NCBI RefSeq assembly: GCF_007713685.1
Contig: NZ_VMRJ01000007.1
Span: 62,001 to 126,000, forward strand
Length of the DNA stretch: 64,000 nt
Direction of reading: 5' to 3'
Source of the DNA: Hymenobacter setariae
GTDB taxonomy: Bacteria; Bacteroidota; Bacteroidia; Cytophagales; Hymenobacteraceae
The notes under the pieces: model-generated
What the model was told of the DNA's origin: nothing
Seen by the model: only the letters and a program-made list of their open reading frames with translations
The model's database searches: none
Program-made: the position numbers and the translations under genes
Shown here: positions 42,031-51,585 of the stretch, in pieces
Numbering within the stretch: the first letter of the stretch is position 1
Layout of the letters: every line of letters starts with the position of its first letter

Positions 42031-42855
42031 CTAGGGCCGCGGTTGGCTGGCCATTTGCTCTAGCGCGCGCTGATGCTGGTCGGCGGTGGCCTTGGCGCGC
42101 AGCTCCTTGAGCTCGATTTCCGTCACGGGCCGAGCCTGGGGACTGGGGCGCACGTCGGCCTCAGCCACCGGCTCGGCCGTGAGCTTGGTAGCCGTGTATT
42201 CTTCCTGGTCGCTGCTCAGGGCCAGCACTACGCCCTGGGCGGGCGTGAGCTCGCGCACCGGCGAGTAGGCAAAGGGTAGTTCGGTAGTCACCCACAGCGT
42301 GTAGGTTTCTTTCTTAAACGGCACCGTCACCTTGTGGCAGAGGTAGCCGGCTATGCGCTTGGTCTGGGGCAAGTCTTGCCAGCCGGCGGGCGGCGCGGGC
42401 ACGGGTGCAGGCGCCACCACGTAGTCTGTGCCGCCGATGGTGGTAACGGTGGTGGCGGTGCGGGCACCTAGGTCGAAGTACTGCGCGCTGCTGATGGATG
42501 CCGGAAGGCTGCGAGTGGCAACAGGAGTCTTACTAGGTACCATGTTGATATTACCGCCCACCATTTGCAAGCCTTGTGGCTGTTCTTCCTTGGCGTAGCG
42601 GCTGCTATATACCAGGCTTTTCTGCGCGCTCATCGAAGTTGGCAGCTCGATGGTTGAGCCTGGCCCATCTAGGTTAATTTCTTGACCGTTGGGGTCGAAC
42701 ATCTTAATTTTTATCTTGTCTTTGTCTACTCGCTGCGCAAACTCATAGCGCAGGCGGCCAGTTGCCGGCGCAGTAGATTGGGCAGTAGCGAGGTGGCTAG
42801 TCAGGCTGCCGGCAAGCACGCCAGCTAGGGTCATGCAGAAGAAAGTAGTCATCAC
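42031..42855 (-). CDS. GLPGLI family secreted protein
   Basis: Protein of 274 residues with signal peptide (cleavage after ATAQ). The pattern TKRIAGYLCHKVTVPF followed by YTLWVTTELPFAYSP fits the GLPGLI family. The name-giving GLPGLI motif is here degenerate (LTPAQGVVLAL). The C-terminal 60 residues are acidic and Gln/Glu-rich. GLPGLI proteins of unknown function almost always sit beside outer membrane barrels with CarboxypepD_reg domains, as here, where the barrel gene follows after three bases. Confidence 0.75.
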   Translation of the reverse strand: MMTTFFCMTLAGVLAGSLTSHLATAQSTAPATGRLRYEFAQRVDKDKIKIKMFDPNGQEINLDGPGSTIELPTSMSAQKSLVYSSRYAKEEQPQGLQMVGGNINMVPSKTPVATRSLPASISSAQYFDLGARTATTVTTIGGTDYVVAPAPVPAPPAGWQDLPQTKRIAGYLCHKVTVPFKKETYTLWVTTELPFAYSPVRELTPAQGVVLALSSDQEEYTATKLTAEPVAEADVRPSPQARPVTEIELKELRAKATADQHQRALEQMASQPRP

Positions 42856-42988
42856 AAAGGGGGTTAAATGGAACGCTGCAAAGGACGAAGCCCCCCGTGT
42901 AAAGCACTGTTATTCTTTGTTAATGAGTGTTAATGCGGCTTTTTGAGACCTTAGGCGGCCGTACTTTCGACCTACGCTACTCTGCCGC

Positions 42989-44515
42989 ATGAAAAGTCGC
43001 CTGCGCTTTATTTTCAGTTTGCTAGCTAGCTGCCTGCTCGGCATCTATGGCTTTCAGGCCTATTGGCTTTATGGCAGCTACCAGCTGGCCACCACGCAGT
43101 TTGGCCGCTCGACTAGCGAGGCGCTCGAAGCGGTGGTGCAGCGCCAGCAGGTCAGGCGCACCAACAAGATGTTCAACATCAAATTCAACAACTACGCCGA
43201 CGCCAACTCGCCCCCCGGCCAAGCCGCGCGCTGGCAAATAGAAAAATTGGATACCGGCCTCACCGCGCCGCAAGCGGCCCAGCCCTGGCCCCAGCCGGCG
43301 CAGCCACCTAGGGTGCTGGTGTTGCGCTCATCAGCCGCAGGCAAGCGCCCACTGCCCCCCAGCGCCCAGGTCGAGCGGGCGCGCGCAGTGCGCACCGATT
43401 CGCTGGCCCGGCAGCTTTCCAGCTTTGTTATCAGCAACTGGTACCGCCAGCAACCCGTCGATTTGGGGCAGCTGGCCCGGGCTTACCGCGCCGAGTTGCG
43501 CCAGCGCGGGATAGATGCAGCCTTCAAGCTCGATACTATTAGCAGCACTAGTAAACCGGCTTTTAAATTACAGTTGCCCGACGTAAAAGGCCCGGTGCCT
43601 GTGCGCCTACTACCCACCCACGCTGGCTACCCACTGAGTACTTATCCAGTGCCTCTCAACCCCGTGCGGGGGCTGGCCGTGGGAGCTTCTTTTCCAGCAC
43701 CTAGGGCATATGTACTGCGCCAAATGACGGGTAGCTTGGCAGGCTCGGCGCTGCTGCTGGGCCTCACCACAGGCTGCTTTGCACTCATGTTGAGCACAAT
43801 ACTGCGGCAGAAGAAACTGGCCGAAGTCAAAAACGACTTCATCAATAACATGACGCACGAGCTGAAAACGCCCCTCGCCACGGTGTCGGCAGCCATGGAG
43901 GCCTTGCAGGATTTTGGAGCCCTAGGTGATGCGCGCAAGACGGATACCTACCTCACCATGGCACGGCAGGAAATACGCCGCCTCTCCGACCTAGTCGAAA
44001 AGGTGCTGCACATTGCGGTAGAAGACCGCCCCAACCATGCCCTGGCCTTGCGCCCCGAGCCCCTGCGCCCCGCCGAGCTAGTGGCTGAGCTAACGAGTCG
44101 CCACGAGCTACAAGCTTCCAAGCCAGTGCAGTTTGAGGTGGCTATTGCCCCCGCCGACACACTGCTGCTCGACCGCCTGCACCTGGCCGGCGCCCTGCAC
44201 AACCTACTCGACAATGCCATCAAATACTCGGGCGAGCGCGTCACCATTCGCATCGGGGGCCGGCCGGCGGCGGGTGGCTACCAGCTCTCGGTGGCCGATG
44301 ATGGCCCCGGCATCGCGCCCGGCTACCAAGAAGCCATTTTTGAGCAATTCTTCCGCGTGCCCACCGGCAACCTGCACCCCGTCAAGGGCTTTGGCCTAGG
44401 GCTGTACTACGTGCGCCAAGTAGTGGCGGGACACGGCGGCCGCGTCAGCGTGCGCAGCACGCCGGGCCGCGGCAGCGAGTTTATCATCTGGCTGCCCTGT
44501 TCAGCTATTGGATAG
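42989..44515 (+). CDS. Sensor histidine kinase
   Basis: Membrane kinase of 508 residues: TM1 about 6-28, a periplasmic region of some 220 residues rich in Pro/Gln, TM2 about 250-275, HisKA with His290 in NNMTHELKTPLA, and HATPase_c with LLDNAIKYSG (N), DDGPGIAP (G1) and FGLGLYYV (G2). It pairs with the response regulator at 44677, separated by a palindromic element. Divergent from the GLPGLI/barrel operon, which it probably controls. A weak promoter (TTG at 42943, TACTTTCG at 42962, 16-base spacer) lies in the divergent region. Confidence 0.93.
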   Translation: MKSRLRFIFSLLASCLLGIYGFQAYWLYGSYQLATTQFGRSTSEALEAVVQRQQVRRTNKMFNIKFNNYADANSPPGQAARWQIEKLDTGLTAPQAAQPWPQPAQPPRVLVLRSSAAGKRPLPPSAQVERARAVRTDSLARQLSSFVISNWYRQQPVDLGQLARAYRAELRQRGIDAAFKLDTISSTSKPAFKLQLPDVKGPVPVRLLPTHAGYPLSTYPVPLNPVRGLAVGASFPAPRAYVLRQMTGSLAGSALLLGLTTGCFALMLSTILRQKKLAEVKNDFINNMTHELKTPLATVSAAMEALQDFGALGDARKTDTYLTMARQEIRRLSDLVEKVLHIAVEDRPNHALALRPEPLRPAELVAELTSRHELQASKPVQFEVAIAPADTLLLDRLHLAGALHNLLDNAIKYSGERVTIRIGGRPAAGGYQLSVADDGPGIAPGYQEAIFEQFFRVPTGNLHPVKGFGLGLYYVRQVVAGHGGRVSVRSTPGRGSEFIIWLPCSAIG

Positions 44516-44557
44516 TAGCACCTATGTTAGAATGATAGAGACGTCATATCAAGCGTC

Positions 44558-44634
44558 TGTCATGCTGAGCTTGCGAAGCATCTTCTCATGCAAGGTTCTG
44601 ACCTGATAAGATGCTTCGCAAGCTCAGCATGACA
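44558..44634. repeat. REP-like palindromic element, copy 2
   Basis: TGTCATGCTGAGCTTGCGAAGCATCT (from 44558) pairs with AGATGCTTCGCAAGCTCAGCATGACA (ending 44634) around a short centre. The right arm equals that of the element at 991-1097. It lies between the kinase and regulator genes and could form a stable hairpin in their shared mRNA. Confidence 0.85.
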
Positions 44635-44676
44635 AGCGTATTGCCATCACTCATTGTCAATTACTAATTGAAAGAA

Positions 44677-45366
44677 ATGCCTACTCTCCTCCTTGTCGAA
44701 GACGAGCTTTCGCTAGCTCGCATTGTGCAGGACAGCCTCGAAACCCGCGGCTTCACAGTGCATCACGCGGCCGATGGGGCACAGGGCTGGCAGCTGTTTC
44801 AGGACCTAGGGCCCGATGTAGTGGTAGCCGATGTGATGATGCCCGTGCGTGACGGCTTTGACCTGGCCGCCCAGATTCGGCGCGCTAGCGCAGCGGTGCC
44901 CATTATCTTCCTCACCGCCCGCTCGCAGCCGGCCGATGTGGTGCGCGGCTTCGAGCTGGGCGGCAACGACTACCTCAAAAAGCCCTTTAGCATGGATGAA
45001 TTGGTGGTGCGGGTGCGGGCGCTACTGGGCCGCCCGCTGGTGGCAGCCCCGCCGCCCGTGCCCGGCCCACTGGCCATTGGCCGCTACCACTTCGACCACC
45101 CCCAGCAGCGCCTGCGCCTGGCCGATGGCAGCCAACCCGAAATCACCCTCACCCATCGCGAGGCCGAGTTGCTCAAGTGTCTGCTCGACCAGCGCAACCA
45201 AGTTCTCACCCGCACCGAGGTGCTGCGCCAATTGTGGGGCGACGACAGCTTTTTCAACGGTCGCTCGCTCGATGTGTTCATCACGCGCCTGCGCCGCTAC
45301 CTGCGCCACGACCCACAGGTACAAATAGTAAACGTGCGTGGCGTGGGCTACAAGCTGCTGGCCTAG
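44677..45366 (+). CDS. OmpR-family response regulator
   Basis: Regulator of 229 residues: receiver domain with the acidic pair in VEDE, phospho-acceptor Asp52 in VVADVMMP, Thr/Lys switch residues (FLTAR, LKKPF), then an OmpR-type winged helix (EITLTHREAELLKCLL, then SLDVFITRLRRYL and VRGVGYKL). The ATG at 44677 is chosen over a TTG at 44668. Cognate partner of the kinase upstream. Likely target: the divergent barrel/GLPGLI pair (inference from layout). Confidence 0.94.
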   Translation: MPTLLLVEDELSLARIVQDSLETRGFTVHHAADGAQGWQLFQDLGPDVVVADVMMPVRDGFDLAAQIRRASAAVPIIFLTARSQPADVVRGFELGGNDYLKKPFSMDELVVRVRALLGRPLVAAPPPVPGPLAIGRYHFDHPQQRLRLADGSQPEITLTHREAELLKCLLDQRNQVLTRTEVLRQLWGDDSFFNGRSLDVFITRLRRYLRHDPQVQIVNVRGVGYKLLA

Positions 45367-45431
45367 GACAATGCCGCTATTGCACTGCACTAAGTTTATG
45401 CCACGCAGTCAGAAATCAGTTCATAATGGGG

Positions 45432-45439
45432 TAAGTTTG
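45432..45439 (+). promoter_or_regulatory. -7 promoter box of the M13 peptidase gene
   Basis: TAAGTTTG, an exact TAnnTTTG, lies 46 bases before the ATG at 45485. No TTG is found at the usual -33 distance. Confidence 0.45.
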
Positions 45440-45484
45440 TAGGCTAGCGCTTGGGCGCTGCTTCGCTCTTTTTACCTCACGTAT

Positions 45485-47587
45485 ATGTCTCATTTCCGCC
45501 TTGTTGCGGCGAGTCTGCTGCTCGGCACTGGCTTGGCCGGCTGCGCTAGTAGCGGCCCGGCCGCCCCTACTACCGCCGCTACCACTACTACCCCCACGGC
45601 CGCCGCTACCCCCGACCCCAAAGGTGTGGGCCTCGATGTAGCCGACCTCGACCGCTCGGTGTCACCGTGCGACGATTTCTATGAGTTTTCGGGCGGCAAT
45701 TGGCTCAAGACCAACCAGATTCCGAGCTACGCCACCAGCTGGGGGCCGCGCAACCTGCTAGGCCTGCGCACCCAGGCCACACTAAAGCAGATTTTAGAGG
45801 AAGCCGCGGCCAACCGTAATGCCGCACCCGGCTCCAATCTCCAGAAGGTGGGCGATTTCTATGCCGCTGCCATGGATACCGCGGCCATCGAAAAGGCGGG
45901 CATCGCGCCGCTGAAACCCGAGCTGGCTCGCATTGCGGCACTCAAAACCCGCGCCCAGCTGCCGGCTCTCCTGGCCTATGAGCAGGACCTAGGGACCGGC
46001 GCCTTCTTCCGCAGCGGAGTGCAGGTCGATGAGAAGAACACGACGCGCTACGTGGTGCAGTTCGACCAGGGAGGCCTCACGATGGGCGACCGCGACTACT
46101 ACCTCAAGGACGACGCGCGCACCCAGAAAGTGCGGGCCGCCTACCAAGCCTACATGCAGCAGCTATTCGGGCTGCTGGGCGACAGCCCGGCCGCGGCCCA
46201 GCGCAACGCGGCCACCGTCGAGCGCCTCGAGAAGCGGCTAGCCCAGGCCTCGCGCAGCCGCGTGGAGCTGCGCGACCCGCAAGCCAACTACAACCAGATG
46301 GCCCTAGCGGCCGCCGCGCAGCGCTACCCCGCCGTGCAGCTACCCAAGCTGCTGGCCGATATGCAGCTCAGCAAAGCGCAGGAGATTATCGTGGGCCAGC
46401 CGGCCTTTTTTGATGAGGTGAATGCGCTGCTCAAAACTGAGCCGCTGGCCGATTTGCAGACCTACATGCGCTGGCACCTGGTGCGCTCGCTGGCGGCCAC
46501 GCTACCCGCCGCGTTCGTCGATGCTAGCTTCCGCTACAACCAAGTGTTGACCGGTGCCCGCCAGCAAACTACCCGCTGGAAGCGGGCGCAAGCCGCCACC
46601 GATGCTACCCTAGGGGAGGCATTTGGCCAACTCTACGTCGAGAAAGCCTTTCCGCCCGCGGCCAAGCAAAAAGCGTTGGAAATGCTCGCTAACATCAAGG
46701 CCAGCATGGCCGAGCACATCCAAACCAACACCTGGATGAGTGCGCCTACCAAGGCCGAGGCGCTGAAAAAGCTGAATGCGCTGCGCGTGAAAATCGGCTA
46801 CCCCGATAAGTGGAAAGACTATTCGGCGCTGCCTATCAGCCGCGAGTCGTATGCCAAAAATGTGCTGGCCGCCCGCCACTGGGAAAGCCGCCGCGAAGCC
46901 GCACGCTTTGGCGGACCCGTCGACCACACCGAGTGGGGCATGACACCGCCCACCATCAACGCTTACTACAACCCGCCGCTCAACGAGATTGTGTTCCCGG
47001 CTGGCTACTTGCAGCCGCCCTTCTTTGACCCCAATGCCGATGATGCGGTGAACTACGGCGCCATTGGCGGGGTGATGGGTCACGAAATGACCCACGGCTT
47101 TGACGACCAGGGCCGACAATACGATGCTGCCGGCAACCTGCGCGACTGGTGGACGCCTCAGGACGCGGCCGAGTTCACGAAGCGCGCCGCCATCGTGGCC
47201 CGCCAGTACGACGCCTTTTCGCCCCTCGACTCGGTGCACGTGAACGGCAAGCTGACCCTAGGTGAGAACCTGGCCGATTTTGCAGGCCTCACCATCGTGC
47301 ACGCGGCCCTCGAAAAGCAATTGGCTCAGCGCTACGGCAATGGGCCGCGGCCCAAGTTCGACGGCTTCACGCCCGAGCAGCGCTTCTTCTTGAGCTGGGC
47401 CCAGCTGCGCCGCCAAAATATTCGGCCCGAGGCTTTGCGTCAGCAAATCCAAACCGACCCGCACTCGCCGGGCCAGTACCGCACCATCGGGCCGATTATG
47501 AACATGCCACAGTTTCAGGCTGCCTTCGGCTGCAAGGAGGGCGATAAGATGACCCGCACGGCGGCCGACCGGGCTGTTATTTGGTAA
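45485..47587 (+). CDS. M13 family metallopeptidase (neprilysin-like lipoprotein)
   Basis: Zinc endopeptidase of 700 residues, full length for PepO/neprilysin-type enzymes. Lipobox Cys20 (GLAGC) is followed by a Thr/Ala/Pro linker, so it is membrane-attached in the periplasm or on the surface. The M13 N-terminal domain starts near DDFYEFSGGNW. The catalytic domain has the zinc motif HEMTH in GVMGHEMTHGFDDQG, the second Glu in ENLADFAGL and the C-terminal CKEGDKMTR...VIW ending typical of the family. It degrades small peptides. Has its own promoter and terminator. Confidence 0.95.
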   Translation: MSHFRLVAASLLLGTGLAGCASSGPAAPTTAATTTTPTAAATPDPKGVGLDVADLDRSVSPCDDFYEFSGGNWLKTNQIPSYATSWGPRNLLGLRTQATLKQILEEAAANRNAAPGSNLQKVGDFYAAAMDTAAIEKAGIAPLKPELARIAALKTRAQLPALLAYEQDLGTGAFFRSGVQVDEKNTTRYVVQFDQGGLTMGDRDYYLKDDARTQKVRAAYQAYMQQLFGLLGDSPAAAQRNAATVERLEKRLAQASRSRVELRDPQANYNQMALAAAAQRYPAVQLPKLLADMQLSKAQEIIVGQPAFFDEVNALLKTEPLADLQTYMRWHLVRSLAATLPAAFVDASFRYNQVLTGARQQTTRWKRAQAATDATLGEAFGQLYVEKAFPPAAKQKALEMLANIKASMAEHIQTNTWMSAPTKAEALKKLNALRVKIGYPDKWKDYSALPISRESYAKNVLAARHWESRREAARFGGPVDHTEWGMTPPTINAYYNPPLNEIVFPAGYLQPPFFDPNADDAVNYGAIGGVMGHEMTHGFDDQGRQYDAAGNLRDWWTPQDAAEFTKRAAIVARQYDAFSPLDSVHVNGKLTLGENLADFAGLTIVHAALEKQLAQRYGNGPRPKFDGFTPEQRFFLSWAQLRRQNIRPEALRQQIQTDPHSPGQYRTIGPIMNMPQFQAAFGCKEGDKMTRTAADRAVIW

Positions 47588-47685
47588 AGGCCACTGTTGC
47601 GCGGGCTTTGCAAGCCGCCTAGCAGTAGCTGCCTACTTGCGAACGCTGACTACAAAACGTACGCAACATCGCTTTCAAAACAACT

Positions 47686-47727
47686 AAAAAAGGGGGACCT
47701 CAGCTGTAGCTGAGGTCCCCCTTTTTC
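47686..47727 (+). terminator. Terminator after the M13 peptidase gene
   Basis: AAAAAGGGGGACCTCAGCT and its complement with a two-base loop, then TTTTT. Confidence 0.9.
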
Positions 47728-47782
47728 TTGCCTATTGCCCAGTGCTCAGCTTACTGCTTTTATAAGATTCGGGCATTGCTAG

Positions 47783-47821
47783 CTATCACAAACGTTTGCC
47801 CGGTCTATCACAAACGTTTGC
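47783..47821 (+). promoter_or_regulatory. Tandem operator-like repeats upstream of the T9SS xylanase
   Basis: CTATCACAAACGTTTGC occurs twice, at 47783-47799 and 47805-47821, 22 bp apart, i.e. about two helical turns. Each contains the perfect palindrome CAAACGTTTG with a central CG, the pattern of LacI/GalR-family operators. It lies about 130 bases before the xylanase ATG (47954). TACTTTAG at 47879-47886, one mismatch from the -7 consensus, could be the promoter. Confidence 0.65.
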
Positions 47822-47953
47822 TGAAAAATAATCGCTATAGCGTTAAGGAACAGCTATCTAATCAACGCGCAAGACTTCTACTTTAGTGTGGCAAGCAGCG
47901 GATTATTCCGTGAATTTCTTGCTTTTCCTTTTCCCACCCAATCCTCTTCCTGT

Positions 47954-50900
47954 ATGAAGAAACCTCAACGCCTAGGACTGGCGCTGGTGGCTGCGCTTGG
48001 CAGTCACTTTTCGCTCTTTGCCCAAAATGCGCCCGTGCCGTTTGAAGCGGAATCTGGCACCTCAACCACGCCGCCCGTAGCCGGGGCCACCATCGGCGAC
48101 TGGGTTATCGGCACTACTCCGGCCAGCAGCACGGTGCCCGCGGCCACCTACATCACTACCAAAACCGACCAGACGGCCTATGCTGGCGGCAACGCGGCTC
48201 CTGCTACGGCGGCCCGCGTACTCACGTACAGCATCACGTTTCCGGGGGCGGGCAGCTACGACCTCTACGCCCGCATTTGGGTGGGGCCGGGTGGCTTCAA
48301 TGATGATAGCTATTACAACGCCACCAGCTTTGGCGTGAAAAGCCCTACCACCAGCGGCGACTGGCGGCTGCAAAACGGCTTGGCCTCAGCCGGCTACGTG
48401 GTGGGCTCGACCCAGCCCGTAGATGGCCTAGGTACCGCCGGCTTCAGCGCCAATGCTACTACGCCGCTTTGGAAATGGGTAAATCTGTCAAAATTTGGCA
48501 GCGGCGCCTCGTTTACAGTGCCGGCGGGCAGCCTCACGCAAACCTTGCAGATTGGGGCGCGGGAGGATGGCTTGTACTTCGACAAGTTCGTGTTTGGGCA
48601 GACGGGTCTCAACTTCACGGTGGCTAACCTCGATGCGGGCACGCAGGGCTCGGCCGTCGTGGTAACGCCCGGGCCGGCCCCCACGGGTTCGCCCATTGCT
48701 ATGGGCAAGCCCAAGTACCTAAGCTCGGCGTATAGCACGGCCCAGTCGCCCTACTTCGGGGTGTATTGGGATGGCACCACGCCCGAAAACGGCGGCAAGT
48801 GGGGCGTGGCCGAAGGCACCCGCGGCAGCTACAACTGGGCCGAAGCCGATGCGGCCTACGCCCAGGCAGTGGCTACAGGCGGGCCATTTCGCTTTCACAC
48901 GCTCATCTGGGGCGCGCAGCAGCCTACCTGGCTCACCACCAGCGGCCTGAGCGACGCCGACAAGCTGGCGGCCATCAAGGACTGGTACCAAGCGGTAGCG
49001 ACCCACTTTCAGGGCAAGCGCATCGACTTCATCGACGTGGTGAACGAGCCCACCCACCAGCCGCCCACCGGGGCCGCGGGGCCCGATGGCGGGGCTTACC
49101 TCAACGCGCTGGGCGGCAACGGCGCTACGGGCTGGGACTGGGTTATCACGGCCTTTCAGATGGCGCGCCAGTACTTCCCCAATTCTAAGCTGATGCTCAA
49201 TGAGTACAGCGTAGAGAACGAGCCCAACCGGGCCGCTACCTACGTGGGCATTGCAAAGCTTTTGAAGGACCGCGGCCTCATCGACGCCATTGGTATTCAG
49301 GGGCACTCATTTTCGCTGGCGCCTACTTCTACGGCGTCCATTCAGGCCAATATGGCCACGCTGGCCTCGGCCAACCTGCCGCTCTACATCACGGAGTTTG
49401 ACCTGGATGGCGCAACCGATGCCCAACAACTGGCCGACTACCAGCGCATTTTTCCGCTGTTCTGGGAAAATCCGGCCGTGCGCGGCATCACGCTGTGGGG
49501 CTACCGCCCCGGCCACTGGCGCACCAACCAGGGCGCGTACATTGCCAATGCCGACAACAGCGAGCGCCCAGCCTTGACGTGGCTGCGCACCTACGTGGCC
49601 AGCACCTACACCGGCCCCATGTGGACCGGCAACACCAGCGCTGCCTGGGCTACAGCTAGCAACTGGATTACCAACAACGGTGCGCCAGCCAACGCCCTCG
49701 TGTCGTCGGCCAGCACCTACACCCTGCCCGCGGCCACCGACGACGTCGTTTTCCCGGGTTACGCCGCCAACCAGCCCACCGTGAGTAGCGCACAAAGCGC
49801 TCGCAATGTGACGCTCGGCACCGGCTCGACCCTGACCACCAACGCCGTGTTGACCCTAACCGGCAACCTAACCAATAACGGCGGTGCAGTGGCCGGCACC
49901 GGCACCGTGGCCCTAGGTGGCAGCAGCGCCCAAATCATCGGCGGCACCACCGCCACCACCTTTCCTAGCCTCACAGTGGGCAGCGCCACCGCCAGCCTAG
50001 GTGCCCCCGCCAGCGTACGCCAATTATTAACGCTCAACGGCAACCTGACCACCAACGGCCGGGCCTTCACACTGCTTTCTGATGCTACGGGCACGTCTAT
50101 GGTGGTGAATGCCAACGGTACTGTAGTAGGCAATGCGACAGTGCAACGCTACATCGACCCGACTGCGAACGCCAACAATGGCTACCGCCACTATGCCTCG
50201 CCGGTGGCGGCGGCTACGGTGGCTGACCTAGCCACGAGCAACTTCTCGCCAGTAGTGACCCCAGCTTATAACCAGGCCGCCAACCCCTACGCCGTAATGC
50301 CCTTCCCCACGGTATTTGGCTACAATAGCGCGCGGCTGACTTCAACTTCGGCCCTGACCAGTGCCTTTGATTACGGCTGGGAATCGCCGACGGCGCTGAC
50401 CGACGTGCTGACGCCCGGCCTAGGGTACTCGGTGAATATTCCGGGCACCGAAACCGTTGACTTTGTAGGTACGCTCAACAACGGCTCTATCAGCCGCACC
50501 AACCTAGGGCGCGGGCCGCAGGCCGATGCTGGCTGGCAGCTGCTGGGCAACCCCTACCCCTCGGTGCTCGATTGGAACGCCGTGACCACCACCGGCCTCG
50601 ATGCGGCCGTGTACGTGTTCCGCTCTACTGGCCCGTATGCGGGCACCTACTCGACCTACGTGCCCAACGGCCCTAGCATTAACGGCGGCACCAACCAGTT
50701 GGCGGCTATGCAGGGCTTTTTTGTGCGCACCACCTCGGCCAGCACGCCAGGCAGCGTCAACTTCACTAATGCAGCGCGCCTCACTACCTACGCCAGCCCC
50801 ACGTTCCAGCGCACTACCGGCCCCGCCCCCTTGGTGCGCCTGGCCCTAGGTGCCGCTACCGGCCCCGCCGACGAGGCTGTGGTGTACTTCCCCGGCGATG

Positions 50901-51529
50901 CCACCACCGGCTTTGACCCCACCGCTGACGCCTACAAACTGCCCGCGAGCGGCACGCCGCTGCTAGCCAGCGAGCTGAATGCCACGGGCCTACTGGCTAT
51001 CAACGCGCTACCGGCCCTAGGTACCGCCACCGTGACTGTGCCCCTCCGCGTGCAGGCCCCGCTAGCCGGCAACTACACGCTGCGCGCCACCGAGCTGTTG
51101 AACCTCCCCACTGGCGTGCAAGCCCTGCTGCGCGATACCCAGACCGGCACGCTCTTCGACCTGAGCCAGCCTACCGGCTACACCGTGAGCCTAGGAGCCG
51201 GCGCCGCTGCTGCCGGGCGCTTTGCGCTGGTGCTGCGCCCCAGCAGCCCGCTGGCTACTGCCTCGGCCGCGCTGAGCGAGCAAGTAAGCCTCTACCCCAA
51301 CCCCGCGCATGGCGGCCGCCTGTCGCTAGGCCTGCCCACTGCAATGGGTCAGCACGCTATCGAGGCCGACGTCCTCAATGCGCTGGGCCAACCGGTGTTC
51401 CACCAGACCCTAGCGCCTAGTGCCAATGCTACCCGGCCGCTCACACTGCCAGTGCTGGCGCCGGGCATCTACACTGTGCGCCTCCAAACCAACGCAGGCA
51501 CTATCACCAAGCGCCTTACCATCGACTAA
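47954..51529 (+). CDS. GH10 endo-xylanase with carbohydrate-binding, adhesin-like and T9SS sorting domains
   Basis: Modular exported enzyme of 1191 residues. Signal peptide (to SLFAQ); an N-terminal beta-sandwich probably acting as a carbohydrate-binding module (about 30-230, from FEAESGT); a GH10 barrel (about 250-570) with acid/base Glu365 in DVVNEP and nucleophile Glu481 in ITEFDLDG; a Thr/Gly/Asn-rich beta-solenoid-like stretch (about 580-750); a further beta-rich region; and a type IX sorting domain in the last 75 residues (LYPNPA, GIYTVRL, KRLTID). It hydrolyses xylan backbone at the cell surface. The ATG at 47954 is chosen over one at 47888 because it starts the signal peptide. Convergent with the rest of the xylan locus. 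Confidence 0.92.
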   Translation: MKKPQRLGLALVAALGSHFSLFAQNAPVPFEAESGTSTTPPVAGATIGDWVIGTTPASSTVPAATYITTKTDQTAYAGGNAAPATAARVLTYSITFPGAGSYDLYARIWVGPGGFNDDSYYNATSFGVKSPTTSGDWRLQNGLASAGYVVGSTQPVDGLGTAGFSANATTPLWKWVNLSKFGSGASFTVPAGSLTQTLQIGAREDGLYFDKFVFGQTGLNFTVANLDAGTQGSAVVVTPGPAPTGSPIAMGKPKYLSSAYSTAQSPYFGVYWDGTTPENGGKWGVAEGTRGSYNWAEADAAYAQAVATGGPFRFHTLIWGAQQPTWLTTSGLSDADKLAAIKDWYQAVATHFQGKRIDFIDVVNEPTHQPPTGAAGPDGGAYLNALGGNGATGWDWVITAFQMARQYFPNSKLMLNEYSVENEPNRAATYVGIAKLLKDRGLIDAIGIQGHSFSLAPTSTASIQANMATLASANLPLYITEFDLDGATDAQQLADYQRIFPLFWENPAVRGITLWGYRPGHWRTNQGAYIANADNSERPALTWLRTYVASTYTGPMWTGNTSAAWATASNWITNNGAPANALVSSASTYTLPAATDDVVFPGYAANQPTVSSAQSARNVTLGTGSTLTTNAVLTLTGNLTNNGGAVAGTGTVALGGSSAQIIGGTTATTFPSLTVGSATASLGAPASVRQLLTLNGNLTTNGRAFTLLSDATGTSMVVNANGTVVGNATVQRYIDPTANANNGYRHYASPVAAATVADLATSNFSPVVTPAYNQAANPYAVMPFPTVFGYNSARLTSTSALTSAFDYGWESPTALTDVLTPGLGYSVNIPGTETVDFVGTLNNGSISRTNLGRGPQADAGWQLLGNPYPSVLDWNAVTTTGLDAAVYVFRSTGPYAGTYSTYVPNGPSINGGTNQLAAMQGFFVRTTSASTPGSVNFTNAARLTTYASPTFQRTTGPAPLVRLALGAATGPADEAVVYFPGDATTGFDPTADAYKLPASGTPLLASELNATGLLAINALPALGTATVTVPLRVQAPLAGNYTLRATELLNLPTGVQALLRDTQTGTLFDLSQPTGYTVSLGAGAAAAGRFALVLRPSSPLATASAALSEQVSLYPNPAHGGRLSLGLPTAMGQHAIEADVLNALGQPVFHQTLAPSANATRPLTLPVLAPGIYTVRLQTNAGTITKRLTID

Positions 51530-51585
51530 TGCCTACCCCGGGGTTTCTCCCGAAGCCTCGGGGCAGCTTTTAGCTATTCGTTTCC

